Under the pieces are notes generated by a model. That model was not told the origin of the DNA. It made no database searches and saw only the letters and a list, made by a program, of their open reading frames with translations. A stretch of DNA of 64,000 nt, taken from Epiperipatus broadwayi (lineage: Eukaryota; Onychophora; Udeonychophora; Euonychophora; Peripatidae). Shown piece after piece: positions 32,096 through 43,029 of this stretch. A program made the position numbers and the translations under genes. The stretch spans positions 437,001 through 501,000 of the forward strand of contig JAQFVV010000282.1 in NCBI GenBank assembly GCA_028023455.1, read 5' to 3'. Each line of letters begins with the position of its first letter. Position 1 is the stretch's first letter.

Positions 32096-35000
32096 TAAAC
32101 TATTCTATTAGAGACTCCTAATGACTTGGCTCAGTGGGGTTACAATAAAAATCAAGGATGAATGATGACCTAGAGATATACAATCGAACAGAGACCACAT
32201 CTAATACCAATGCAAATAACTATCATGGCATATTAATAATTTACCATAAATAATATAAAAGTCAATTTAAATCATCATTTAATAGTTATTAGAATAAGCC
32301 TACTATCAGATCATACACTTTGAATAAAACATATGATACTTTGTTGAAAGTACTATCTCACTGAATTATATTAATAATAACCACAAGAGTAATCAATCTC
32401 AGGGGTTTTAAACTAAACTCTTGTGAAGGATAAAAGTTAAAGTTGTCTAATAAATGATTGCTTGGATGAATAAACAAGTGAGTGATATCTTGGCCGATCA
32501 TAATAGTTCAAACATAGCATAATAAAAAAAATGTATATCAATTTAAAGATTTGATTAGTTAATCTAAATTTAAACTAATTATGGCCTATTACCCAAGACA
32601 TCACTCGAGCTGGAAAAAGAACAAGGATACTTTTTATGCCTTTCCACATACTCACAGACAACCTACTAATGAAATTAAATGCAGACGGAATTTAAATTTT
32701 AAACCATACAAGATAATGTAAAAAAATGTGCAGCTTTAAAGAAGGTAAATACTCTTCTGAATCACTAATATTCTTCATTTCGCCTTGTATAATCTTCAGT
32801 CTAAGAAGATATAATAATAACTTGAAAATCCATTTTAAAATAAACATTCTATTAAGTATCTGAAATTATGTGATTATCTGTTACTGTGATTCAATCTGAG
32901 AATCACAAAGATTAGCGTGGCTTTATATAAATAAACCAGTATAAAATATATTTTGTATACTTTATGTATATTTTTGTGAACCTTTGGAACTCGAGACAAT
33001 ATCATATAAAAAAAGAAAAACAGAAACTAAACTTTTTAAATAATAATAAATTTGGTTTATTAATAACAATAAATAATAAATATTTACAAAAAAAAATTAC
33101 AACAAACATTGCCAAGATGGCGCTGTTATCTTTTAAACATTTTGACTAACAGTCTTTATTTTGACTTAACAGAAATTGTAACATTTTATTTGATTAAAGC
33201 TACTGATTACTCCTCTTTAACTCTTTTTTAACTGTTGATTTTAATAAAAATAAATAAATAATTACAAGTGCAAACAGAGGCCATTTGATATTTAATTCTA
33301 TCCAAATAATCTCCCTACAATATTAAGGATTCTAAATCTCTTTACTTTATTTATAATGGTATGAGCTTAATAAACATAACCTTAAGTTTAATTGACACAT
33401 TTCATAATACCGTGGTGTCATTTGACAACCAGAACAATACACTAACAGGTTTATATTGTATACCATGAGCTAAGCAAAAGCTACACTGGGACTAGCATAT
33501 ACAGCATATATTTTAAAATTAACATTGATTACACTGACACTATTAAGATTATAGCTAGTGATGCACTTAAGTAAATCTAAGCTAACTTTAAATTAAATTA
33601 GATGCATGGGCCACTCATCAGAGGTCATTTATACACATATTTTCAAACGTTCTGTCCACATAAAAATAATTAAACCAAATGTTGTAAAATTGGAATTTAA
33701 AAGACTTAACAATTCCAGTGGCGAACACTCTGGATGATCATATTAAACTTAGTATGTGTGAATTGCCACTTATAACCATATGCATAATCTACATACTTAA
33801 AAATAAATATAAATTATTGTTGGTTGGTTTGTGGATGATAAAACTATCATAACAGCACAATTCAGACATTGATATACCTTTAAGCATTAAAAATAGCTAA
33901 ATACAACCTGAAGAAACAAAGTTCCTCAAACATATCTTGTCATTACAAAACAAATGCAACACCACCTACTGTGGTGGAACTAGCATTAATACATCAAGAA
34001 TGATAGGCCAAAATAAATACATATATGCTCCACAAAGCTGAACAACTTCCTAAGAATGTGGTGGCTTCCAAAAATACCTATCTTTGAGGCAGAGAAAAGG
34101 ATGCCTAGACCCTATCTCAGAGCATCAGGAAGAGGAAAGATGCACCAGGAAAATATGATCCTCTCAATGGGATCTAACACTTTCAAATCATATGATTACA
34201 ATCACTAAAATACAATATCTAATATATAATAATTCTCACTGGGCATGAGCACTATCACCCCTTGTGGAACAGCAATAAAATAAGGATGGAGGACCTTATC
34301 TACACCATCAGGCATACTAATATTAATAACCAAAGCCTTGCTCTATGAGGCTAACAAATACTTAACTAATAACAAGATATAAACATCACTTTAACTGACT
34401 AAGTCATCAACAAGAATTTTAAAATACAATGCATATAATCAATGTCAAAACCAACAATGCAAACCATGTCAAACGACTATATAAGAATTACTTAAAAATT
34501 AAATGCATATAGAATTCTAGGCAAAGGTACAATGCACACATAATAAAATATTAAATATTAAAATATAGTGGCTAGTGGACATTTAAAAGACTGCAAATTA
34601 AGTGTGAGAAATTTAATTCCCAATGCGTACATAAAAATATTTGCAGTTAATTATTAAGGTAGCATTTGTAAAACAATTGAATGAAAAATCCTTTGATAAA
34701 CCTCTTTGGCTGATTTAGATAAAACCGAGTGAAATACCATACATTTAAATTAGCTAAGAATGAGATATTAAAATCTCCAGGGATACAAATTGTTAAATAT
34801 ACATTAACTTGTGAAACATTTATCAAATATAATAATACTAATATTACCTGAGAATGGTAGAATGTCTACTCATTCTAATAAACCCATTAAGACTAAATTA
34901 TAAAATTAAATTACCTGGCATACTTATACCCAACAGTATTGCACATATTTATAAAGTAAATATTGCATAAATATTTTTCCAGTTTTTTTTTTAAATCAAT

Positions 35001-37235
35001 AAAACAAACAAAATAAAAATACAATAACTTTAGTTCATAGTTTCAACTTCCTTCATATTGGCTTTCTGTTAAATACGTGTATATTATTCATTGAATACTA
35101 TTTATGTGACGGCATGAAGATTCTGGTCAAAACATTTAATTTATATATGGCAAAGATTTCCAAACGAATCATATTCAATAGTTCTTTAAAGTTAAATAAA
35201 TTCTTTCTTTAAAGATATTTTTAGTTTAAATAAGCAATATAATAAACATAATAATACTAATAATTTTAATAAGAAGCCGATGATAAATGGTAGGTAAAAC
35301 AAATGATTCAGCTGATAATATCATTATGGGATCCCGGGTTTACTTAGACTATAATACAGCTTCATTTTAATTTTTTTTAAATATAAAAGAGAGCATTTTT
35401 AAGCAGTTTTCTTTTTTTTAAATTTACTCACATACAACATTTTAAGATGCTTCTAAATAATTTCTCTGTACTCTTCTTAAAAATAAGATTAGGAGCATTT
35501 TACAAGTAGAGAATTCAATCTGTTCAATGAGTTTGGAATAATTATCACAATTTAAATCACAGATATAATCATATATTTTTCATAATAAGTTTCTTACTCG
35601 CAAACTATATCCTTCCATTTCAAATTAAAAGAATTGCTCTAACTGAGTAAATAATTCAGTTTATTATAACCATACTTTAAACATTTAACAGACAAAAGTT
35701 CTTCATTGAATAATTGTAGTTCAAAACATTTTTATAAAACTATTTTAGAAGCAGGTAATTAGCATAACAAAGAATGTCTTTAGTTAGTATCAGGCATACT
35801 TAATATAATATTGGAACTTGGAATTAGCTAGAAATGAAATCAAAACAAGGATATTGAAGCTTTTTAAATATATAAATAAGTCACTACACATGTTTTTAAG
35901 TTTTCCTCGTTTAAATTTTATTTTATTTAAGAAATAATTGAGTAAATTTAGACTATAAAGTTTGGTGCAGTAACACATTTAGCCATAAATATGATAACTG
36001 CCTATATGTTAAATTCATTTCACAGAAGATATAATTTATGTGGTTAGTAGAGAAAATAGCATGAATAAAATTTCATTTTAACATTTTTACGATAGTTTTT
36101 AAGAGTTAACTGACAGTTCAATGACAAGAAATGGGTTACCTATTCCTTTAGCAGTCGCTCATTGTAGTTTTGAAATAATTAAATATATAATTTACAATAC
36201 TTTTATTAAAAAAATAATAAGTTTCAAAAATAATTACTACTTATTCTGGAGGAGAAAAGATTTCAGGAAAAATTCAGGATTCAGCTCTTCAACAATCACA
36301 ACACGCACACAATAAAACTGTTATTTTATACCAATATTCTTTCTACCTTCTCCCAAACTTTCATGTCAATTTCTTTTAAACCAATAAACATAACCTATTC
36401 TTTTTTTAACTGTATTTTTTTTAAATCAGCTGGAAAACCGATTGATTGATAAATGACATCAGTTTAATCTAAATGTTTGAATATCGCATGATCTAACAAT
36501 CTTAAATTAAAAGTTAATAATTAGTTTTTTATATAATCGTAATAAAAAAATGTATTACATAAAATAAAAATAGAAAACTAATATAAAATTAAAACTAATT
36601 TCTTTTATCAATAGACTTTTTAAATATTTAATTATAATGATTTTCTTCATTCATTTGTTTTCTTGTTTTTTTAAATATTATAGCTAATTATTTATTCATT
36701 TTCTTCTTATATCTCTATACATGAATACACACACAAGGATGGCCCTTACTTGACCTCCACTAGTTAATAATAACTCTTTAATGACTACAAATAAAAAATA
36801 TTGAAGAATATTATATTATAAATAACTTTTAACAAATTAAAGCTAATTTACATTAAAGATTAAATTATTATTTGACTGCTTTAAGAAAACTAAAGATTAA
36901 TTTTAAATCAATTCTACATTATTTATTCTATTTATAATATTATCTCAGTTATTACCTATATGCAAGAAATAAATAAAACAAAAGTTATCTTATGATATAG
37001 TTAACATCATCTATTATTATTTTAAATACTAACTTAAATATTTATTTTGAGAAAAATGCTATCTTACATCTCCAACAATACTAATTACAAATATGTTACT
37101 TACTTTGCACACATAATTATATAAAATTTAGTAAATATCACAACACATCCTATTCATTAATTAACTAATTTCTTCTTTTTTTATCATTATTTTTTTTTAA
37201 AACAGATAATTGTATAAAATGGTTAAGCTAATATA
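32096..37235. other. Long AT-rich stretch, no supported gene
   Basis: Over 5 kb without a recognisable gene or element. Positions 33400-34350 are slightly less AT-rich and more complex, which could be an ancient repeat. A block at 33050-33085 resembles the second half of the shared block at 7795-7935. Short frames (32964, 35790 minus, 36121) have no known motif. Confidence 0.5.
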
Positions 37236-37284
37236 AATGCTGTTAGCTATTGGAACCAAGTGAAGTTTTACTTAGGTACAATAT

Positions 37285-37455
37285 ATATATAAGTGTGTGT
37301 GTGTGTGATAATGGTACAAATAGATGTATTTTTTATATACCTCACATTTTGGGCATATCAAAATCTGTAATGGTACAAACCATTACATTCATCTATTTAT
37401 TATTATGTAAATTCTAATGTCTGGACACCACAATCTGTAATGGTATATATGTATT
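37285..37455. repeat. Short run of 'ctgtaatggta' units
   Basis: 'aatctgtaatggtacaaacc', 'aatctgtaatggtatatatg' and an earlier 'gataatggtacaaatag' recur within about 150 bp. They are the same kind of unit as the decayed tandem repeat at 52385-52905. Confidence 0.55.
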
Positions 37456-38020
37456 AAATAGCAATTTAATATCAGGACTAATTTTCTGGATAATTCTTTA
37501 ATATTTGAATAATATTAATAATTTATTTTATTGAATCCTAACAAGATAAAATATTAATAATATTTAAGATGTAAATATAGAATGATAATTTACTTATACC
37601 CAGATAACCAACTGAGATCAATTGAGGTCTATAAAAACACTAGGTTCACTTTTTTTTAATCCATGAATTCTAATAGATATAAAATTCTATTATTACTTTG
37701 GCTAATTAAATTTTAAGTCTATAAGATTGCACAAAGACTTTAAATTTATTATTGTAAATATTATATATTTGATAAATTAAATAAATCTATAAACTCAAGT
37801 TTATTAAATATAATGATAATTTTATTTATAAAATTAATGAATTTATATAATAAATAAATTAATAAGATGTTATTTAATAAATATATTCAATAGTTTGAGA
37901 TAGTTTAATATTTCTATTGTTTCACCTATTTATTTTTGTTGTTTCAACTATCATATGATGCAGGGACAATACATATATCTATCACAAACAAAATATTTAT
38001 CTATATTATATACAATAAAT
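37456..38020. other. AT-rich DNA, nothing recognised
   Basis: No supported feature. Confidence 0.5.
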
Positions 38021-38024
38021 AATA

Positions 38025-38640
38025 TATACTTTCACATGACCCACCACTCTCCACTCTATCTCATAACACTGATACACTTGAACACATATATATTGAAAAG
38101 ATAAATAATCACCAATATTCGTATTTCGTGCTAAACCAGCAATCATCAGTTAATCCAGATTACCATCTCCACACATATATGCTGTAAGTGCTCAGATGTA
38201 TATATATATATATTAAGATAGCCAACACTTTAATGGACAGGCTTCAATCTACTCCACACTCCAACTCTTCAACTGTACATTCAATTGAAAATCTGATGAT
38301 GGAATGCTCAAAGGCCACCCTGAGGCCAAGATTTTGTCACACCCATGTTGACCTAAGGTCAATATGACTAAGAGTTGGAGTGTGGAGTAGATTGAAGCCT
38401 GTTCATTAACATGTGAACATTGGCTATTTTAATATATATCTGAGCACTTATAGTATATATGTGTGGAGATAGTAATTTGGATGAACTGATGATTGCTGGT
38501 TTAGCATGAAATACATATATTAGTGATTATTTATCTTTTCAACATATATGTGTTCAAGTGTATCAGTGTTATGAGATAGAGTGGAGAGTGGTGGATCATG
38601 TGAAATTCTGTGCTCATATACCCTATATATTATATATATA
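38025..38640. repeat. Inverted pair of R1 copies
   Basis: A plus-strand R1 (38025-38360) is followed directly by a minus-strand R1 (about 38361-38640). 'ttggagtgtggagtagattg' in the second mirrors 'aatctactccacactccaac' in the first. Together they form a ~600-bp imperfect palindrome centred near 38360. Confidence 0.8.
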
Positions 38641-38679
38641 GACACAGGTATATAATAAGCCTGTGTTTCAGTTATCACA

Positions 38680-38901
38680 TAGTAGAGATGTCTGCCCATC
38701 CCTTGTATATGTATTAAATGGATTATGTCCTGTACATGAAGAGTCAGATTGACCTTAGGTCAACATAAGTGTGACAAAAATCTTGGCCTCAGGGTGGCCT
38801 TTGAGCATTCCATCATCAGATTTTCAATTGGATGGATGGTTGAAGAGTTGGAGTGTGGAGTAGATTGAAGCCTGTCCATTAAAGTGTGAAGATTGGCTAT
38901 C

Positions 38902-38911
<10 letters not shown>
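38680..38911 (-). repeat. R1 copy truncated at (AT)n
   Basis: The R1 blocks are intact from 'gatgtctgcccatccctt' to 'gtgaagattggctatcttta' and then stop abruptly at the (AT)n tract that borders the Penelope palindrome. Confidence 0.8.

Positions 38912-38956
<45 letters not shown>
38912..38956. repeat. (AT)n microsatellite, ~45 bp
   Basis: An AT dinucleotide run lies between an R1 copy and the left arm of the Penelope-like palindrome. Confidence 0.95.
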
Positions 38957-38960
<4 letters not shown>

Positions 38961-39126
38961 TACAAGCATAAAGCTAAACTAGTCAATATATAATTAAAAT
39001 TACCCCAAAACCAAAATTCAACTTGACCAGCATAAAAATAATATTAAAACACAACCAAAGATTTCACTGCTACAAGCAGACTTTTCAAGTGTAAAGAACT
39101 ACAAAAACTATACAATATATATAATA

Positions 39127-39545
39127 TTAACCATTACCCACAAATCCATTCACTTCCCATCCACCCTTAATATTAAAAGAACTCTTAAATAAGTTAATTG
39201 CTTCAGAATAATAAATTTTCAATAATAAAGATTCTTTAATTCTTCTTTTGATTTCATTTCTCTCAAAGAAGACAACCTTAGCTTCATCAAAATTAATAGT
39301 ATGGCCTGTATCTTTTTCATGGACATACAAAGCAGAACTAAGATATCTATTTTTAACTCTACTTTTATGAACCTTTATCCTTTCATTTAAACAAAAACTA
39401 CTCTGACCTATGTATACCTTCTTACAAATAAACATGGGATAAAATATACTACACCAGGAATAGTCTTTCTATCAAAAATTTATTTTGTATTATTTAATAA
39501 ATTATTCAATGTAACACCCCTTTTCCAAGCAATTTTTTTTCCAAA
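39127..39545 (-). pseudogene. PLE-1 GIY-YIG domain, left (frameshifted) copy
   Basis: The open part (39127-39435) encodes a 102-residue frame with KKVYIGQSSFCLNERIKVHK, a central histidine region (DTGHTINFDE) and FFERNEIKRRIKES. At the 5' end a one-base loss in a T run ('tttatttgtaag' where the right copy has 'tttattttgtaag') breaks the frame, and a stop replaces a lysine-glutamate codon pair just upstream. It is otherwise almost identical to the right copy, so the duplication is recent relative to the decay of other elements here. Confidence 0.85.
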
Positions 39546-39595
39546 CAATTTACTATTTCTACATATAATTTAAAGAAAAATATGATTTTATTTCT

Positions 39596-40069
39596 TTGTC
39601 ATTTAAATTGTCTTCTTATAAAATTGTATGTAGAAATAGTAAATTGTTTGGAAATAAGAAAATTGCTTGGAAAAGGGGTGTTACATTGAATAATTTATTA
39701 AATAATACAAAAGAAATTTTTGATAGAAAGATTATTCCTGGTATAGTATATTTTATCCCATGTTTATTTTGTAAGAAGATATACATAGGTCAGAGTAGTT
39801 TTAGTTTAAATGAAAGGATAAAGGTTCATAAAAGTAGAGTTAAAAATAGATATCTTAGTTCTGCTTTGTATGTCCATAAAAAAGATACAGGCCACACTAT
39901 TAATTTTGATGAAGCTAAGGTTGTCTTCTTTGAGAGAAATGAAATCAAAAGAAGAATTAAAGAATCTTTATTATTGAAAATTTATTATTCTGAAGCAATT
40001 AACTTATTTAAGAGTTCTTTTAATATTAAGGGTGGATGGGAAGTAAATGGATTTGTGGGTAATGGTTAA
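39596..40069 (+). CDS. PLE-1 GIY-YIG endonuclease domain, right (open) copy
   Basis: The frame spans 157 codons without a stop. Residues ~28-50 resemble the linker before the nuclease in Penelope-like elements (GVTLNNLLNN, then PGIVYFIPC). Residues ~48-70 hold the two GIY-YIG signature parts (IVY-FIPC and YIGQS), followed by an arginine on the first helix (SLNERIKVHK). Later come GHTINFDEAKV and a conserved-looking glutamate (FFERNEIKRRIKES). In this family the nuclease nicks target DNA for integration. Here there is no reverse transcriptase upstream. The ATG at 39596 lies in the palindrome spacer and is probably not a natural start; the frame is the tail of a longer protein. It is an element fragment and not a host gene. 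Confidence 0.75.
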   Translation: MSFKLSSYKIVCRNSKLFGNKKIAWKRGVTLNNLLNNTKEIFDRKIIPGIVYFIPCLFCKKIYIGQSSFSLNERIKVHKSRVKNRYLSSALYVHKKDTGHTINFDEAKVVFFERNEIKRRIKESLLLKIYYSEAINLFKSSFNIKGGWEVNGFVGNG

Positions 40070-40403
40070 TATTATATATATTGTGTAGTTTTTGTAGTTC
40101 TTTACACTTGAGAAGTCTGCTTGTAGCAGTGAAACCTTTGGTTGTGTTTTAATATTATTTTTGGATTTGGGGTAATTTTAATTTTATATATATATATATA
40201 TGTAAAATAAATAAAATGTCCGTTAATTAAAAACAAAATTATAATATAATTGAAATAATAAATTTAACGGTTTACAAACTATTACAAACAATCCTTAAAT
40301 TTACAGGAGTACTTTCGGTTAATTTCTTAAACCTGCCTCAACTGCCATTAAATTCAAAAACAAAAAGTGGAAGCAAACGTCATCAATTCAAATTCCACGA
40401 ATC

Positions 40404-40669
40404 TCATATTTTAATGTTAGCAGCTTGTCTATTTATTAACTGCATTTTATTCCTATTTATAATAATTACCTCTTTAATTTTTCTTTTACCATGGTTTCTC
40501 TCTTCATGAAGAATTTTCACATTTTCAAAATCAAATTTAAATTTATATTTACATGTTTTTTCATGATCAAAGAAAACTGAAGGAGATATTAAATCACCAT
40601 TATTTTTACTTTTTACGCACTTATATAACAATTCATGCTCCTTCAATCTCTTCTCAATACTGCACCTAG
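40404..40669 (-). pseudogene. PLE-2 GIY-YIG C-terminal fragment, left copy
   Basis: The frame at 40404-40646 gives an 80-residue fragment: KEHELLYKCVKSKNNGD, FFDHEKTCK, FDFENVKILHEERNHGKRK and IKEVIIINRNK. It lines up with the right copy but has a few extra residues after TCK. The N-terminal GIY motif is missing because the arm ends at the spacer. It is not functional alone. Confidence 0.8.
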
Positions 40670-40704
40670 AAAAGTAATGTCATATATCAAATTTTTGTGA
40701 TTGT

Positions 40705-40953
40705 ATGCTATCATATAAAGGTGAATCTAGGTGCAGTATTGAGAAGAGATTGAAGGAGCATGAATTGTTATATAAGTGTGTAAAAAGTAAAAATAATGGT
40801 GACTTAATATCTCCTTCAGTTTTCTTTGATCATGAAAAAACATGTAAATTTGAATTTGATTTTGAAAATGTAAAAATTCTTCATGAAGAGAGAAACCATA
40901 GTAAAAGAAAAATTAAAGAGGCAATTTTTATAAACAGGAATAAATGCATTTAA
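40705..40953 (+). pseudogene. PLE-2 GIY-YIG C-terminal fragment, right copy
   Basis: An 82-codon frame reads YKGESRCSIEKRLKEHE (matching the YIG-x-S...R..EH part of the GIY-YIG fold), then FFDHEKTCKFEFDFENVKIL and EERNHSKRKIKEAIFINR. The helix arginine, histidine and late glutamate expected of the fold are present. The first strand with GIY is absent, so the domain is incomplete. It stops at 40951-40953, slightly before the left copy, because of a small change. Confidence 0.8.
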
Positions 40954-41149
40954 TAAATCGACAAGCTGCTAACATTAAAATATGAGATTCGTGGAATTTG
41001 AATTGATAACGTTTGCTTCCGCTTTTTGTTTTTGAATTTAATGGCAGTTGAGGCAGGTTTAAGAAATTAATTGAAAGTACTTCTGCAGATTTAAGGATTG
41101 TTTGTAATAGTTTGTAAACTGTTAAATTTATTATTTCAATTATATTATA

Positions 41150-41375
41150 TATATATATGAGCACTTATAGCATATATATGTAGAGATGATAATCTGGACC
41201 AAACTGATGATAACTGGTTTAGCATGAGATACGTATATTGGTGATTATTTATCTTTTCAATATATATGTGTTCAAGTGTATCAGTGTTATGAGATAGAGT
41301 GGAGAGTGGTGGGTCATGGGAAAGTCTGTGCTCATATACCCTATATATTACATATATAAGCACAGATATATAATA
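41150..41375 (-). repeat. R1 copy, 3' half
   Basis: The blocks 'gataatctggaccaaactga', 'gtgttcaagtgtatcagtgt' and 'gtggagagtggtgggtcatg' identify it. It starts right after the (AT)n tract that ends PLE-2. Confidence 0.8.
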
Positions 41376-41660
41376 AGCCTGTGTTTCAGTTATATACTAA
41401 ATAAAAGAATATATATATAGTTTAGTCCAGTTATCGACAAATTCATATTACAAATAAAATAATTTTGTATAAAGATTCTTCACAAATATACCTATTCTTT
41501 ATCCCAAATAATAAACATCTTACTGTTATATTTATTTATTCAATTTTTTTTAATATTTAAGATCATATAATAAATGAATAAAAAGCAGTTATTAAAATCA
41601 AAGTTTATTACAATTACTTAAATTCTTATTTAAAAATATTAAAATTTACATACATATCTT

Positions 41661-41854
41661 AATTACATTCATATCGGCCTTTCAAGCCAAATTGTGCAAA
41701 CGCTTTTGCGAGTGTTAAATAATAAATGAATACCATCTGACCAATACAAGATATAGAATTTATGCAGGAATTGGTCAGACGGTATTCATTTATTATTTAA
41801 CACTCGCAAAAGCATTTGCACAATTTGGCTTGAAAGGCCGATATGAATGTAATT
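41661..41854. repeat. Near-perfect foldback, 86-bp arms
   Basis: The arms at 41661-41746 and 41769-41854 differ at only about two positions ('aattacattcatatcggcct' outward). The loop is 22 bp. There is no second copy of it in this window. Confidence 0.93.
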
Positions 41855-42033
41855 ACAATTGTATACAGACGCTATAAAAATAAATGCTGATTTATACATA
41901 TCTTAAATAACTTAATAATATAAAACAAATGGCTAGCAGATAGGGAAAACATACAATCTGTTAATCTAATTATGGTAAAACATTAAATAATGTCTATACA
42001 CACAGTTCAATAATCCTAAAGTTTCTTGATCTT

Positions 42034-42468
42034 TCAGCATGAAGGAGATCCATGTAACGGTAATATTTCAGAATTGCAATAATCCCAAGAGCGGATTTTT
42101 TTAAATAAGTTCACGAAGTTCATTGAAATAGGTAATCCTTTGTAAATTTTAGCAAGTTTACATCTTAGTAACAGAATAATAAACATATTTTTCTTTTTAT
42201 TTCTTTGAAGATATATCAGATCATTACTGTTAGGAAATTCAAATCCTTATCTCTTGATGTGTTTGTTAATCATATCTTTTAGATGAATGATTGGAGTTTT
42301 GAAAAAATCTAAAGAGGTCAGTATTTTTCAATAGTCAGCAAAATCAAAGATATTTGATCTTGCGTTCATATGGTTGGAGGACTTAGTTCTTTATAATCTG
42401 GGTTTGAGAGTATTTGTGAGATCATTTTGAGAAGTTTTTGGAATATCATAAAAGTTGACATATTTCAT
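42034..42468 (-). pseudogene. Relic reading frame of 144 codons with three stops
   Basis: Reading leftward from an ATG at 42466-42468, one frame runs to a stop at 42034-42036 with three internal stops and no frameshift. The open segments read MKYVNFYDIPKTSQNDL, then HMNARSNIFDFADY, then FFKTPIIHLKDMINKHIKR, then RCKLAKIYKGLPISMNF and IRSWDYCNSEILPLHG. The composition is more protein-like than that of random frames nearby. I do not recognise the family. In AT-rich DNA three stops in 145 codons is fewer than expected, but this is a weak argument alone. It may be a fragment of an old mobile element or a retrocopy. Confidence 0.3.
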
Positions 42469-42479
42469 AGTTTATTAAA

Positions 42480-43029
42480 AATTCATATTTATTTTTACAA
42501 AATAATTGTATAATAATTAGTAAAAACAAAAGTATACATGATTAAATTATTATTTTATATGTATAATGTTTTATTTTTAAAAATTGTAGTTATCAAATTA
42601 TAGTATATTCATAATAAATAAACCATGTCTGATGCAATAATGATGCCTTAAAAATTTGTTTATTAATGCCTTTACAAACACTGTGTTCAAATCTTTGACA
42701 TATTTTAAAATTATAAATGCAATTTTAATTTTTAAAGCAGAATTTTTATCGATGTTCAAGACTTTACATTTAATCATTCTTATTTTAAAAATAAATTTTA
42801 GTCAATAATGTGATTGTTGAATTTTAGAGACACTCACTTTGCTGCTTTCCTATAAACCATTGACCCCTTTGTTCTCATTACATACTTTTTATTTTTTTAA
42901 TATTTGCACAGTTCAAATATTTTTTAAAATGTTTTTTATTGCAAACTTATATTTTCAACAAATTAAGTCTAATATATTAAATTCCAATAAACAATAAAGA
43001 TTTAATCTTTCATAATTTTAGTCTGCAAT
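42480..43029. other. AT-rich DNA, nothing recognised
   Basis: No supported feature. Confidence 0.5.

Larger units (their letters stand above)
38992..40182. mobile_element. Penelope-like element fragment PLE-1 as a head-to-head palindrome
   Basis: Two 5'-truncated copies of one Penelope-like 3' end face away from each other. The left arm is 38992-39565 (minus), the right arm 39627-40182 (plus), and the spacer is 61 bp. The coding ends lie toward the centre and the 3' tails point outward ('ctacaagcaga' against 'tctgcttgtag'). The right arm lacks ~20 bp of tail present in the left. The outer borders touch (AT)n tracts at 38912-38956 and 40183-40201. The reverse transcriptase domain is absent on both sides. 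Confidence 0.9.
40241..41147. mobile_element. Second Penelope-like fragment PLE-2, also a head-to-head palindrome
   Basis: The left arm (40241-40669, minus) and right arm (40727-41147, plus) are reverse complements with few differences. The spacer is 57 bp. Coding ends face inward and tails outward, the same geometry as PLE-1, from which it is only ~60 bp away. Its protein differs clearly from PLE-1, so this is an independent element. Both outer borders abut (AT)n tracts. Confidence 0.87.
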
